This document shows positions 32,107-44,100 of a DNA stretch of 64,000 nucleotides, in pieces. The position numbers were made by a program, and so were the translations under genes. The notes under the pieces are model-generated. The model saw only the letters and a list, made by a program, of their open reading frames with translations. It had not been told where the DNA came from and did not search any database. Origin of the DNA: Rhineura floridana (Eukaryota; Chordata; Lepidosauria; Squamata; Rhineuridae); contig NC_084489.1 in NCBI RefSeq assembly GCF_030035675.1, positions 36,230,001-36,294,000 on the forward strand. Reading direction: 5' to 3'. The first letter of the stretch is position 1; each line of letters starts with the position of its first letter.

Positions 32107-35100
32107 GTAAATTGCAACATTGATTTATCTCCTGGTGACTTACATTGCTTTGTGTTTTTAGATTTTCCTGCCTTTCTAAGCACTCAGAATCATAGTTGGA
32201 AAATACTTGATTGCAAATGCATGCTGAATCACAAACTATAAAACCTGAAGCCTAATATTTTTATTTTCAAATCTGTTATTTTATTACTGCTGACATGAGA
32301 AGGCTAACATCTCCTATTTTGTAGTAACAGGCGATATTATCACAAACCAGACGTTTCATTATTATATAGCTCTGTGGCTTTATTTCACTTGCTGTGTTCA
32401 CTTGAAGATCTGTAAATTTGCAGGCATAAATGAAGGATGAATCACAGTGTATATCCGTTTCTGTTAACATATCCTTGACCTCATCGAGTGAGTGCTGCTG
32501 GACTTGAGCTGGATGGTAGCACAGTAAACATCTTCTGGCTAGGGCAGTGGCACTAACACTCAGATGACTTTCATAGCAAACAAAAGCCCACTGCATGGAA
32601 AAAACCAGGTTGGCACAAGGCAAAGGGCAGGAATTGCCCAAGTGCAGGGAATCCTATTTTCCACTTTAATCCAACAGACTTCCCTTCAGCTGTGTGTAGT
32701 GGAAAAGGAGACCAGGTATAGGAAACATATTTCATTGGGGTTTTTTTCTCTTTTCAGTTCTCTAAGAGAATGTTTTTTCCAGTTTACATAAGAGGGGGTT
32801 CCAAACAAACCCCCCGGATCCAAGCAATCTAAACCATTCTGGGATATTCTGAATTCAGATTCAAATTTTGCACTTTAATCTTAAGTGGACACGATGTTGT
32901 CTGGAAGCCACTGGAACTACAAATGTGTAAATTTTAAAGACAAACATAAGAGCAGTATCAGGGAGACTAATATTTTTTTCCTAAAATTCTTGTTATTCAA
33001 AGCAATGTTATTGAAAGGGGAAGTCCTTTAAAGCAAGGCTGGGGAATCTTTGGCCCTCCATGTTTCTGAACTACAACTCCGATCAAGCTCCAGCAAGCAT
33101 ATGCAATAGGCAGGGACAATGAGAGTTGTAGCTCAGCAGCATCTGGGGGTCCAATCCCCACACCTGCTTTAAAGAATCAACTCGCAGAGCTTGGAAAAGT
33201 TACTTTTTTGAACTACAACTCCCATCAGCCCCAGCCAGCATGGCCACTGGATTGGGCTGATGGGAGTTGTAGTTCAAAAAAGTAACTTTTCCAAGCTCTG
33301 GATCAAGGTGGATGTAGATGTGGTATAAAGCCTTAAGTCAGAGATGGGAGAATGCCAGCCCTGGGGGGGGGGCATGTGTCCCTCTCCCTAAGCCTCTCTG
33401 TTTAGCCATCCGTCTATCTCCAGACCACAACCCTTCCCCAAGCAATTATCACCTCTTCCCATGCCATCCCCCTCATTGCCCCTGGTCCACACCCTCCTCA
33501 AGTGTGTTTGCCTGGCTGGAATCTGTTCTTGAACTGTGATCATGCCTCTTGTTTGCCTGGATGGAGGTGTATGTGCTTACAGAAACCTCTGACGTTTGCA
33601 TAGCTGGAATGTAGCCTGCTGTACAGAAAAATCACATCCATTGTTCCACCTGCTCTGCCTCTGGCCACGCTTACTTTTGCCTCACCCTAGAAAGTTGCCC
33701 ATGAAATAATATGGCCCTAGGGATGAAAAGTGCCCCCCACCTCTGCTTTGAGTTTCTAGCATCATTCTTCTGGAACTGTATTTTTTTTTAATCCAGGTAC
33801 TTTTTAACTGCAATAGACTTACAGTACTACAGGTATATAACCTTATCTTTGCTGCCTTTTGAATATGTCTAGGGAGTTATGATAATTCAAACTAAAGAAA
33901 ACAAATATAATTAGAAATACATCGAAAAATAAATCTGGAACAAATGCAGCAGACTGAAAATAACAATTAGTATGGATTTTCCTGAAAGAGATTTAGATTT
34001 GCATCAGCTATATTTAAAAGTGGAACAATTGCCTCAGCCTACTACATCCTCCCATTCTGTGTTCATTCACAAACTTTCATTAACATTGCAATAAGCAGAA
34101 AGCAGGACCAGCCCTGCCCATTAGGCAGAGTGAGGTAGCAGAAGCTGGCGGGCAGAGGGTGAAGAACAGCAGCCAGGTATTGTAGGGCAGAGCTGTATTA
34201 TCATTATTATCATTATCATTATTAAATGCATTACCTGCCCTTCACCAGTAGGTCCCAGGGTGGGTCACACTGATATAAAATACATTATTTAAAATAGGTT
34301 GAAACAAGTTACAATCACAACTAAAGCGAGTCTTATATATAGTGTCAAAGGCCAGGGTAAAGAAGTGCATCTTCAGCGTAAGATGAAAGCTGTACAGTGA
34401 AGGTGCCAGATACATCTCTGTGGGGAGGGGAGTCCACAACTTAGGGGCTGCCACAAAGAATGTCCTCTCCAGGGCCACTTCACCCCCGAACTTCTGAGGG
34501 CAGTGAAACCACCAAGAAGGCCATCTAGGGGCATAGCAATGAGGGGGCAAATGAGGGCATTCCTCCCCATATACTTTTGCTCCCCTCCAAATGAAATTTT
34601 CCTTCAGTGCTCAAATTTGTAGCATTGCAGCAACTTAAAACTTCAGTTGAACCGTTAGAAATACAGTTTAGGCTTCCAAAGAGACGGGCAGGGCAAAGTT
34701 ACCAAGGGAATGCAAACACAGTGTTGTATTCTGTTAATAATAAGTTTGAGTTTCAGAAGCTTGTCTTGAGCAGGGCCCAGTAGTTGAGACGAGGAGCTGG
34801 GAGGTGAGGGGAAAGGGGCAGGAGGGATTAGGCCAAAAATGGGACTGGATGCGATCAATAAAGCTCTCCTCAAGAATCCACACTATGTTTGTCTCATGGA
34901 TAAAAGGGGGTAGATACCAAACACAGCAGATATAAGAGCTGAAAGTGTGAATGAAGGGAACACAAATCTTGATGGATCGGGGAGGGAATTGACAAACCTA
35001 AGAGTTTGCAATAGCAAGAAGGCAAAGCAGGAAGGACAGTTTGTTATGCACTGCAGAGCATCTCCCCCATTGCTGCCAATTTAATGTTTCCCACTAAAAT

Positions 35101-38100
35101 CTAGTGTTTTTAGGTGCATGTCTGGTGTTAAATTTTGTTGGCTAGTGGGAAATCTAGTGAATGTCAAACATTTTATGGTCAGAATCTGGCGGTTTTTACA
35201 AATACTTCAATTTCATTCTCTCCCCCCCCCCCCGCTATGATGTATTTAATGAAACTGTTTAGCCAAAATCTAGCCTTTTAAAAAAATACTTTCAGATATT
35301 TTATTGTATTTTCATTGTTTGCATTTCTGTTCCTATGTACAGTCTCCAAAGTGCTACTTATTGTTTCATTTCTGCTGTAAGCCATGGCTTGTTGGCTACC
35401 CCTTTGATTGAAAGCATACCAGAGCAATTTACCCAACACAATAAGCCAGTGACAGTAAGAATTATTTTTAAGTCAAATCTCCAGATCCTCTGGTATGCTT
35501 GTTTTTTAAAGGTATAAAGACAAGGAGGTTCTTGCCAATTGGCTGACTGAGAAGGAAAATCTGCAGGCAATAATTTATCCAATCAAAGTGTGATGCAGCC
35601 TAAGCACCACCAAAGGAGACATGATTAGGAACTATAAGGCTCAGAAATAAATGGCCTGAGTATGCAGTGTGCACTTGCCTCACCAATAAGAAATCTCTGT
35701 TTGTATTTCATAAGGTGATTCCCCAACGGGTATCCTTGGTATAAACAGTACATCTTATAATCATCATAGAAAGAGCCTGCTGGATCAGACAAAGGTCCAT
35801 CTAGTCCATATTCCTGTTCTCAGAGTAGCCAACCAAACACACATAGCATTTTTTTGCCACCCTGGGCTGCCACGGGGTGGAAGGGTGAGATGATGATGAT
35901 GATGATGGTTGTTGTTGTTGTTGTTGTTGTTGTTGTAGCTGTGCACCACCCCAATCTTCGAGTGGTGAGATTTCCAGGGGTCCCTGTGCTCGCCCTGGGT
36001 TTGGTTTCCTTGGGACGAAGGTCAGCGGAGACTGTGATGTCTTTATGAAATATGGGTTATTTATTTACACACATTCCAACCTGAGCTTAGGATGGAAGGG
36101 TTCAAGGCATCAGCAGTCCAATATCCAGCTTTTCCTTCAGTGTTACAGGAGGCATCCTAAAGCCATGGTGCAGAGAGACTCTCTCCACCTGCCTCCAGTT
36201 CCCAGCCATTCTCTGACACAACCCAACACACACTCAAAACACAAACCTCTCCTAGCTGCCAGGAAAGGGGGGGAAGGTTCTCCTGAAGAGTTTCAATGAC
36301 AAAAGGATCTTTCTGGCCCATTCACCAGATGCTGAGCACCTGATAGACCCATTAAAAAACTTGGCCACTCTATTAGCTTAACAAAAGAAACTCATCTGAC
36401 CAGCAGAGCGAGTTTCTTACCCCAAGGCACAGGATTCCAAATCAGAGGCTGGAAGGGGACTAATAGAAATTATCAATTTCAACCCCCAAACTCACAACAC
36501 GTTTATTATTATTGTTGTTGTTTTTGTTGTTGTTATTATTCAAAAATAACAGGAATGTAAAACCTCCATACTTCTCTCAGATCTAAAACACACACACATA
36601 TTTATATCTGCAGTTCCACACACCAATGGTTGCTAGTACTTTTAAAAAGTATTATCCACTTTGTTAAGCCATTGTTTCACAACAACGTAAAAATGTTATC
36701 AAACATGGTGTCTAGTGGGTTAAGGTCAGATTTTGGTGGATTTGGGGCATTGGTCTGGTGGGAAAAAAGTAGTGCTCCCCTGTAGTACTCAGGCAGCTTT
36801 TGTAGGTGGTGGGTGCTATTAGTGCATCTGGGGGTGTGTGCCTAGGCTTTGGGGCCTAGAGTGTGAGCAGTCTGGCCTAGTCCAAGGCAGGACCTGAGAA
36901 TAAGTAAAGAGGTGAGTGAGCTACCTTTCCAAGCCCAGGAAGCCTCGTGAGTCCTTACTAACTTAACCAAGGCTATGGGGAGCTGGAATATTGTGTCTGT
37001 GTGCATGCGGGGGGGGCATTTCTTCCCTAGTTTGTTTAAAAAGTTGAAAAATATGTCCTTTCAAGCCTTTCAAGCTGGTTTCATTACAAAATGGTTTGAA
37101 GAGTATAATGTGGCTAGAGCCTTAGTTGCAACAGTTTTAGACCTCCACCCAACTACTGTATGCAAATGATAATTATAAATAATTCACCTAATTTAACTTT
37201 TCTCATGCGACCTTATGTACTACCAAAATAGGGTGTCTGACATTTGCTGATAGAGCCATCAGAAGCAGTGTTAGTTGGCTAGCCCAGGGCCTTTCTGTAG
37301 AATGCAGATTGTGTGCTTGTACAGTTAATTCTAGCACCTGTAGTTCGGAGAGATGCATAGTTCCTATGTGACATGCTGTCAAGCATTTCCTTACAAAAAG
37401 TGATGTTTATAGGTATTAATTTAATTTTTAAAGTAAAACTTCTTTTAATTGCTTTACTGGCATGACAAAGGAGACCAGGGTAGTTAGTTCCAGGAAGTAG
37501 CCGCTCAGGAGAACTGAACTCACAGTTCACAAATTTACTAAAATATTGTAACTGTACAAGGGAGCCTTTCCACACATGTACACTTTGTATGCTGCAGGAC
37601 TCACCTTTGGTGTATCTACAACTGTGTGTGAAAATTCATTCTCTACTTTGACACAAGCATTGATACCACACAGGTGTTCAACACTTCATCAGAGAAAAGC
37701 AAACTTGGTAATCTTGACTTTTGAAAGTAACCTATTTGAAGGAATTTCAAGTGAACAATTCTTCTGCAAGTTTTCAGAGAAATCACGGCACATTCGACTT
37801 CATTAACAGTTCAGATCATTATGGTAGGATGCCTTGCACAATATACATTTGTTTCCTAGTCACTGTTATTTAGTTTACACAACAATTTTGCATGTGGAAA
37901 ATATTGTATTTAAATTTATTTACTATTTTGTAAACTGCACAAATCATAGATCCTAATTAAAATGCATAAATGGGGGGGTTGTCATTACCTATGAGAACTT
38001 TTCCCCCCAGAAACTTCTTTTATAATGACCAATGCCCCAATTCTTCTGCCCCCCCCCGAAATTTTGTCTCTGCCCCACCTATGAAAATTGTCTCACTACA

Positions 38101-41100
38101 CTCCTGGGTCATATGGAAAGCGGGATAGGACCAAGATGAAGGAGGTGTGAAAATTGAAGGGAGAAATAATTTAACATATGCAGACAAAACCATACTACTA
38201 GCAGAAACCAGTCATGATATGAAATGAATGCTGTTGAAAGTTAAAGAGAGAAGCACAAAAGCAGGAGTCGGACTACAGCTGAACGTCACGAAGACTAAAG
38301 TAATGACAACAGAAGATTTATGCAACTTTAAAGTTGATAATGAGAACATTGAATTTGTCAAAGATTATCAATACCATGGCACAGTCATTAACCAAAATGG
38401 AGACAATACTCAAGAAATTAGAAGAAGGCTAGGACTGGGGAGGGTAGCTATGAGAGAACTAGGAAAGGTCCTCAAATGCAAAGATGTGTCACTGAACACT
38501 AAAGTCAGGATCATTCAGACCATGGTATTCCAGATATGGATGTGAAAGTTGGACAGTGAAAAAACTGTATAAGAGAAAAATCAGCTCATTTGAAATGTGG
38601 TGTTGGAGGAGAGCTTTGCAGATACCATGGACTGCGAAAAAGACAAATAATTGGATTTTAGAACAAATTAAACCAGAACTATCATTAGAAGCTAAAATGA
38701 TGAAACTGAGGTTATCATACTTTAGATACATATAGGCATACCCTGCTTTAATGTTCGCAATGGGACTGGAGAGTATACTTTAAGCGAAAATAAACTTTAA
38801 GTGAAGCAATTGTCTTCCCTTGTACGGCACACAATCACACTAGATGGCAGTGGCGTCATGCCAATAAAGTGTACGTTATTGCAAAGCACGTGAACGTTAA
38901 GCGGGGTATGGGGACGTATGGAGCATGTACATTATAGCGAGGCGACGTTATGTGAAGGGACGTTAAGCGGGGTATGCCTGTAATGAGAAGACATGATTCA
39001 CTAGAAAAGACAATAATGCTGGGAACAACAGAAGGGAGTAGAAAATGAGGAAGGCCAAACAAGATGGATATATTCCATAAATGAAGCCACAGACCTGAAC
39101 TGAGAAGATCTGAACGGGGTCTTTATAACAGATGCTATTGGAGGTCGCTGATTCACAGGGTTGCCATAAGTTGTAATCGACTTGAAGGCACATAGCAACA
39201 ACAAAGTCTGGTTTTATTACACAAACACTCCTGGGACCATCCAGCCTGTACTCGTGACATTGTCCTATTACCATTGTTGAAATAAGATTGAATTCCTACT
39301 CCAACAGGCTTCTGTACATGCAAGTGGAAGTGGTGCCATCATGTCCTTCACTTCAGATAGCCAAATGTCATGGACCAGCACTGGAGAATAAAGCCTGACT
39401 TGAGACATACGAGTACCTACTAGGTTCAGTAAAATTTATTTCCATGCAAATGTATATATGATCAGGGTGTAGTCATTCAGAGTCTGGGGGGGGGGTTAGA
39501 CCTCTTTTTTGGGAGCAGGGTCCCAGCCAGGTCCCTATGTCTCCAGAGGCCTACAAGCCAATCTGCATGAAAAGGGAGTGGGTTAGCCACTGAGAAGAGT
39601 CTTTATTTATTTATTTATTTATATACCGCCCCATAGCCGAAGCTCTCTGGGCGGTTTACAGCATGCTTTTAACATGCTTCCTTGTCCTTTCCTGTTGATT
39701 GGAGCCAATCAGCGTGAAAGGAGCTGCGTCAGCCACTAAGAAGACTCTTCTCAGCAGCTAACACATGCACCTTTCATGCTGATTGACTCCTAGGAACATC
39801 TGCTATTGTGTGAGAAGGTGTACACAGGAAGGCCAGAGGAGTATGGAGACAACAACGGAGACCAAACATGTGAGTGAGGGGGCATGACTGTTAGGGGGTA
39901 TGGTGTGACTGTCATGAATTTGCCACTATGCTACTGTATAAGATTGCAGCCTAACAAAACAATCCTTAGCATGTTTAGTAAGTAAGGCTGCAATCCTAGT
40001 CATGTGTACTCATGTACGCCCAGGTAATTTGGGTTAGGATTGCAGCCTAACTTGATAGGATTTACTTCCCAGCATTTGGAATTGCAGCTTTAATAGACAA
40101 AGAGTCATTGGGTTATGTCTATATTTAGGATGTTTCCTGAAGTGGGACTTTGAAAATGCACAATACCACATTTTTCAGACCAAGGAAGCATGTTTGAATC
40201 TGCATACCAGCTGAGCCTCCGAGCATCTAAAAATCAGGTGAATTCCCAGTACATACACACACATGTGGCATGTTTTTAAACAGGAGTGGGAGAGCATTAC
40301 TGAATGAGCAGAGATGCAGGTTTCTGTTCATTACTGAAGAGGTTCGACTTAACTGTGCACACTCATAGGGCTAAAGCTCTGTTTGGTGCTCAGTATTATT
40401 AAAAATGGATCCAGGGATTCCTGGATGAAATGGAGTATCTAGATCCATTTCAGTCTGGTTTCAGGCCTGGTTCTGGGACGGAGACGGCTTTGGTCGCCTT
40501 GGTGGATGACCTACGCAGAGAACTGGACAGGGGGAGTGTGTCCCTGTTGGTTCTGCTGGACCTCTCAGCGGCTTTCGATACCATCGACCATGGTATCCTT
40601 CTAGGCCGCCTTGCTGGGATGGGACTTGGGGGCACTGTTTTACAGTGGCTCCGTTACTTCCTGGAGGGACGAACCCAGAAAGTGGTGCTGGGGGATTCCT
40701 GTTCGACTCGTTGGCCTGTGGGGTCCCTCAGGGCTCAGTTTTGTCCCCCATGCTATTTAACATCTACATGAAACCACTGGGAGAGGTTGTCTGGGGGTTT
40801 GGGGTTCGGTGCCATCAGTATGCTGATGACACCCAACTCTATTTCTCCTTTCCACCTAACTCCAAGGGAGCTGTCTTGGTTTTAAACCAGTGTCTGTCAT
40901 CAGTGGTGGACTGGATGAGGGTGAACAAATTGAAGCTTAATCCAGACAAGACAGAGATGCTCCTGGTCAGTCGAAAGGCAAATCAGGGAATTCAGCCTGT
41001 GCTAGATGGGGTTACACTCCCCCTGAAGACACAGGTTCACAGTTTGGGTGTGCTCCTGGACTCAGCTTTAAATTTGGAGGCCCAGGTTTCTGTGGTGGCC

Positions 41101-44100
41101 AGGAGTGCTTTTGCACAATTAAGATTAGTGCACCAACTGCGCCTGTTCCTTGAGCCGTCTGATCTGGCCACGGTGACACATGCCTTAGTTACATCCCATT
41201 TAGATTACTGTAACGCGCTCTACGGGGGGCTGCCTCTGAAGACTGTTTGGAAACTTCAGTTGGTGCAATGTGCTGCAGCCAGAACGTTAACTGGGGCTGG
41301 TTACAGGGACCATACGACTCCCCTGTTACAAAAGCTCCACTGGTTGCCACTCTGTTTCCGGACACAATTCAAAGTGCTGGTGATGACCTATAAAGCCCTA
41401 TATGGCTTAGGTCCAGGCTATCTGTCAGACCGTATCTCCCTATATGAGCCTGCCCAGGCCCTGAGATCCTCAGGAGAGGCCCTTCTCTCAATACGTACGT
41501 GCTCACAAGCACGACTATTGGGAACGCAAGATAGGGCCTTTTCGGTGGCTGCCCCGAGGCTTTGGAACTCCCTTCCTAGGGAAGCAAGAATGGCCCCCTC
41601 CTTGCAGTCCTTCCGTCGGCAAGCAAAGACTTTTTTATTTCAACAAGCCTTTGGAACTGAAAGCTGTTAAGGACAGGTCTTGAAGGGTGCTGCATTGCTA
41701 TTGTCTAACTGTATTATTTTAAACTGAGTTTGAATTATTTTAACTGTATGTATGAATGGTTTTAATACTGTAAATTGTTTAATTCGATTTTAATCTAGAC
41801 TTTTGTATGTTTTTAATTATATGTGTGCTTTTATCTGGAAGCTGCCGTGAGTTCCAGTTTTGGAAAAAGGGCGGGGTAAAAATAATGATAATAAATAAAT
41901 AAATAAATAAATAATTTTAAAGTGTTCACTGTTTGTTTGCAAAGGAGGAGAATAGGGAAAGAACCAGAACAGCTGGAGGCCACAAAACTTTTCTTCCATC
42001 TGAGAAGCTTCTGTGACAGCAGGGACCCCTTCTGAACCAAAGTAAGACACTTTATAGTTTAGTCAGGTGCTATTTGTAAAATTGCAGTGCTTGAGTGTGC
42101 AGAGTATGTTTGCATGGGAGGAGGACAGGGGGGCAGGAAAACAGCAGTTGGCCATGACCTCATTGGCCACACCCCCATAGCAGGCCCTAGTGAGCACCTG
42201 CTGCCACAGGGTTGAATCCACTGGCCCATGTGCCTCCTCACCCCAGTGCTCCACTAGCCCTCTGCATTCTCCCTTGCAGTAACCGATAAATTAGTGTGCT
42301 CAATGAACTGAAAACATTTTTGGCAAATTTCACACATTCCAGCATAGACAGATTTTTCCTACATGTAGACTATTGCTATATAGGAAACGTTTGGAATAGG
42401 TGAAGTAGTGCTGCTGAGGTGTATAGACACAGCAGCTGCAGCATGTACCTAAAAGCATGTGAAGAATCCCAAGAAAAGCTTTGTCCCTTTTACTCTAGGA
42501 CGTCCCTGTTGCTTATTGTGCAGGAATCTATCTACATGCAGACTTGATAGCCCTTCTGGTCTTCTCATCAACCCCATGACCAGAGGATCAGATGCATGGA
42601 AACAGCTCTCTCTCTAAATCAACAGGACATAAAAGTGCTCAGCTGCTACTGAGCTAATAGGTGACTAACAGCTTTCAGAAGCTTCCCATTCAGCATAACC
42701 CAAGGATCCCCTATTTATATTATACATCTGGGTTGTAAAATAGGAAAAATGCAGGCAAAGGACTCTTCTTGAGCTCCTCCTATCCATTATGATCAGCAAC
42801 TGAGGTTCTTCCTCTTATTATGGAGTTCAGCTGGTTAGTCTCTTCTGTGCATGAGTTAAATCAGAAGCCTTTCTGTACTACATATTTAAAGCACTATTAT
42901 ACCCTTTTAAGCAATCATGGCTTCCCCCAAAGAATTCTGGGAACTGTAGTTTGTTAAGTGTGCTCAGAGTGTCCTCACAGAGCTACAATTTCTTTTTTCT
43001 AAAATTCAATATATGTTTATTAAAGAAATGTTAATACAATACAATTGCAATATTTCTATCCAGTCATTAAATATTTTCATAAATACAGTTTTAATATCTA
43101 AAGAATCCTTACATGATAATTATGTCAATACATAAATACAGTTTAAAATATAACAACCATACCATCAGAACAATCTCTAATCACATCATCAATAATCAAC
43201 TAGAAGTGAATAATACTGCATTCTCAAGGAATTTTTTTAACTCAGTAGTAATCTTGCCCCAACTAATTTCTTCTTTTATTTTTTCCACCTTAAGCTGTTG
43301 AATTTCTCCCAATAAAAATATGGATTTGTTGAATCTTGAAATATGAAATAAACAAGCTCTATTTCTCTACAGAGCTACAATTTTCATAGATGTTTAACAG
43401 TCCATCCCTCTTCCCAGAGAATTCTGAGTGGTGTTATACTGCTTTAGAGAGCAATCCAACTGCTATTTATGCCGGGCTGAGGGGAGTTGGATATGGCACC
43501 TCCCTCCGGCTGAGCTGGCTGGGTTCCAGCTCAGCCAGGCTATGCTGGCAGAAGCTCCATCTCAGTCCCAGTGCAGCCAGGACCCAACTGGCTCGGCCCA
43601 GCCTGGCTGAAAAGGAGCTGGCAGAAGCCAGCAGAAGGCCCGGAAAAGGGGCGTTCCAGAAATGTGCCAGAAGAGTAGTCAGGTGTGGGGGACTTAGGCC
43701 ACATTCAGCTTGGGTTCAGAGCACTCCTGCAGGTCCCGGTCCAGGCCAAAGTTATGCTGAGAAAAAGGTCAGTCTAAGAAAATAATTGCAGTGGAAGTCA
43801 ATGGAGAGCACTTACTCCGCAGTAGGGGAACTCATGAGAGCTGGCTTTTACTTTCGAGTTCCTGTTTGCAGCTCTTGGCTGAGCCAGCATTCAGCTGACC
43901 CAGAGGCTTCTGAACGGCAGTTGGATGCCGTGGATCTTCCCACTGGCTCCCCTTCTGCCAGCTTCCTCTGAATTGGATTGCTGTGCCCAATCTATAGTGC
44001 AGATGGGGCCACAGCAAAATTGCAGTGAGTGCCTGAGGTACATAATAAAGGAAGGGTTCTGCCATGAATGTGCATTTTAAAAAATATAAATAGCATTATT

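Noticed and set aside
31948-32241. 97-codon frame over COLQ exon 1 in another register
   Set aside because: The frame from 32001 matches the COLQ signal peptide and ends at a splice donor; this one does neither.
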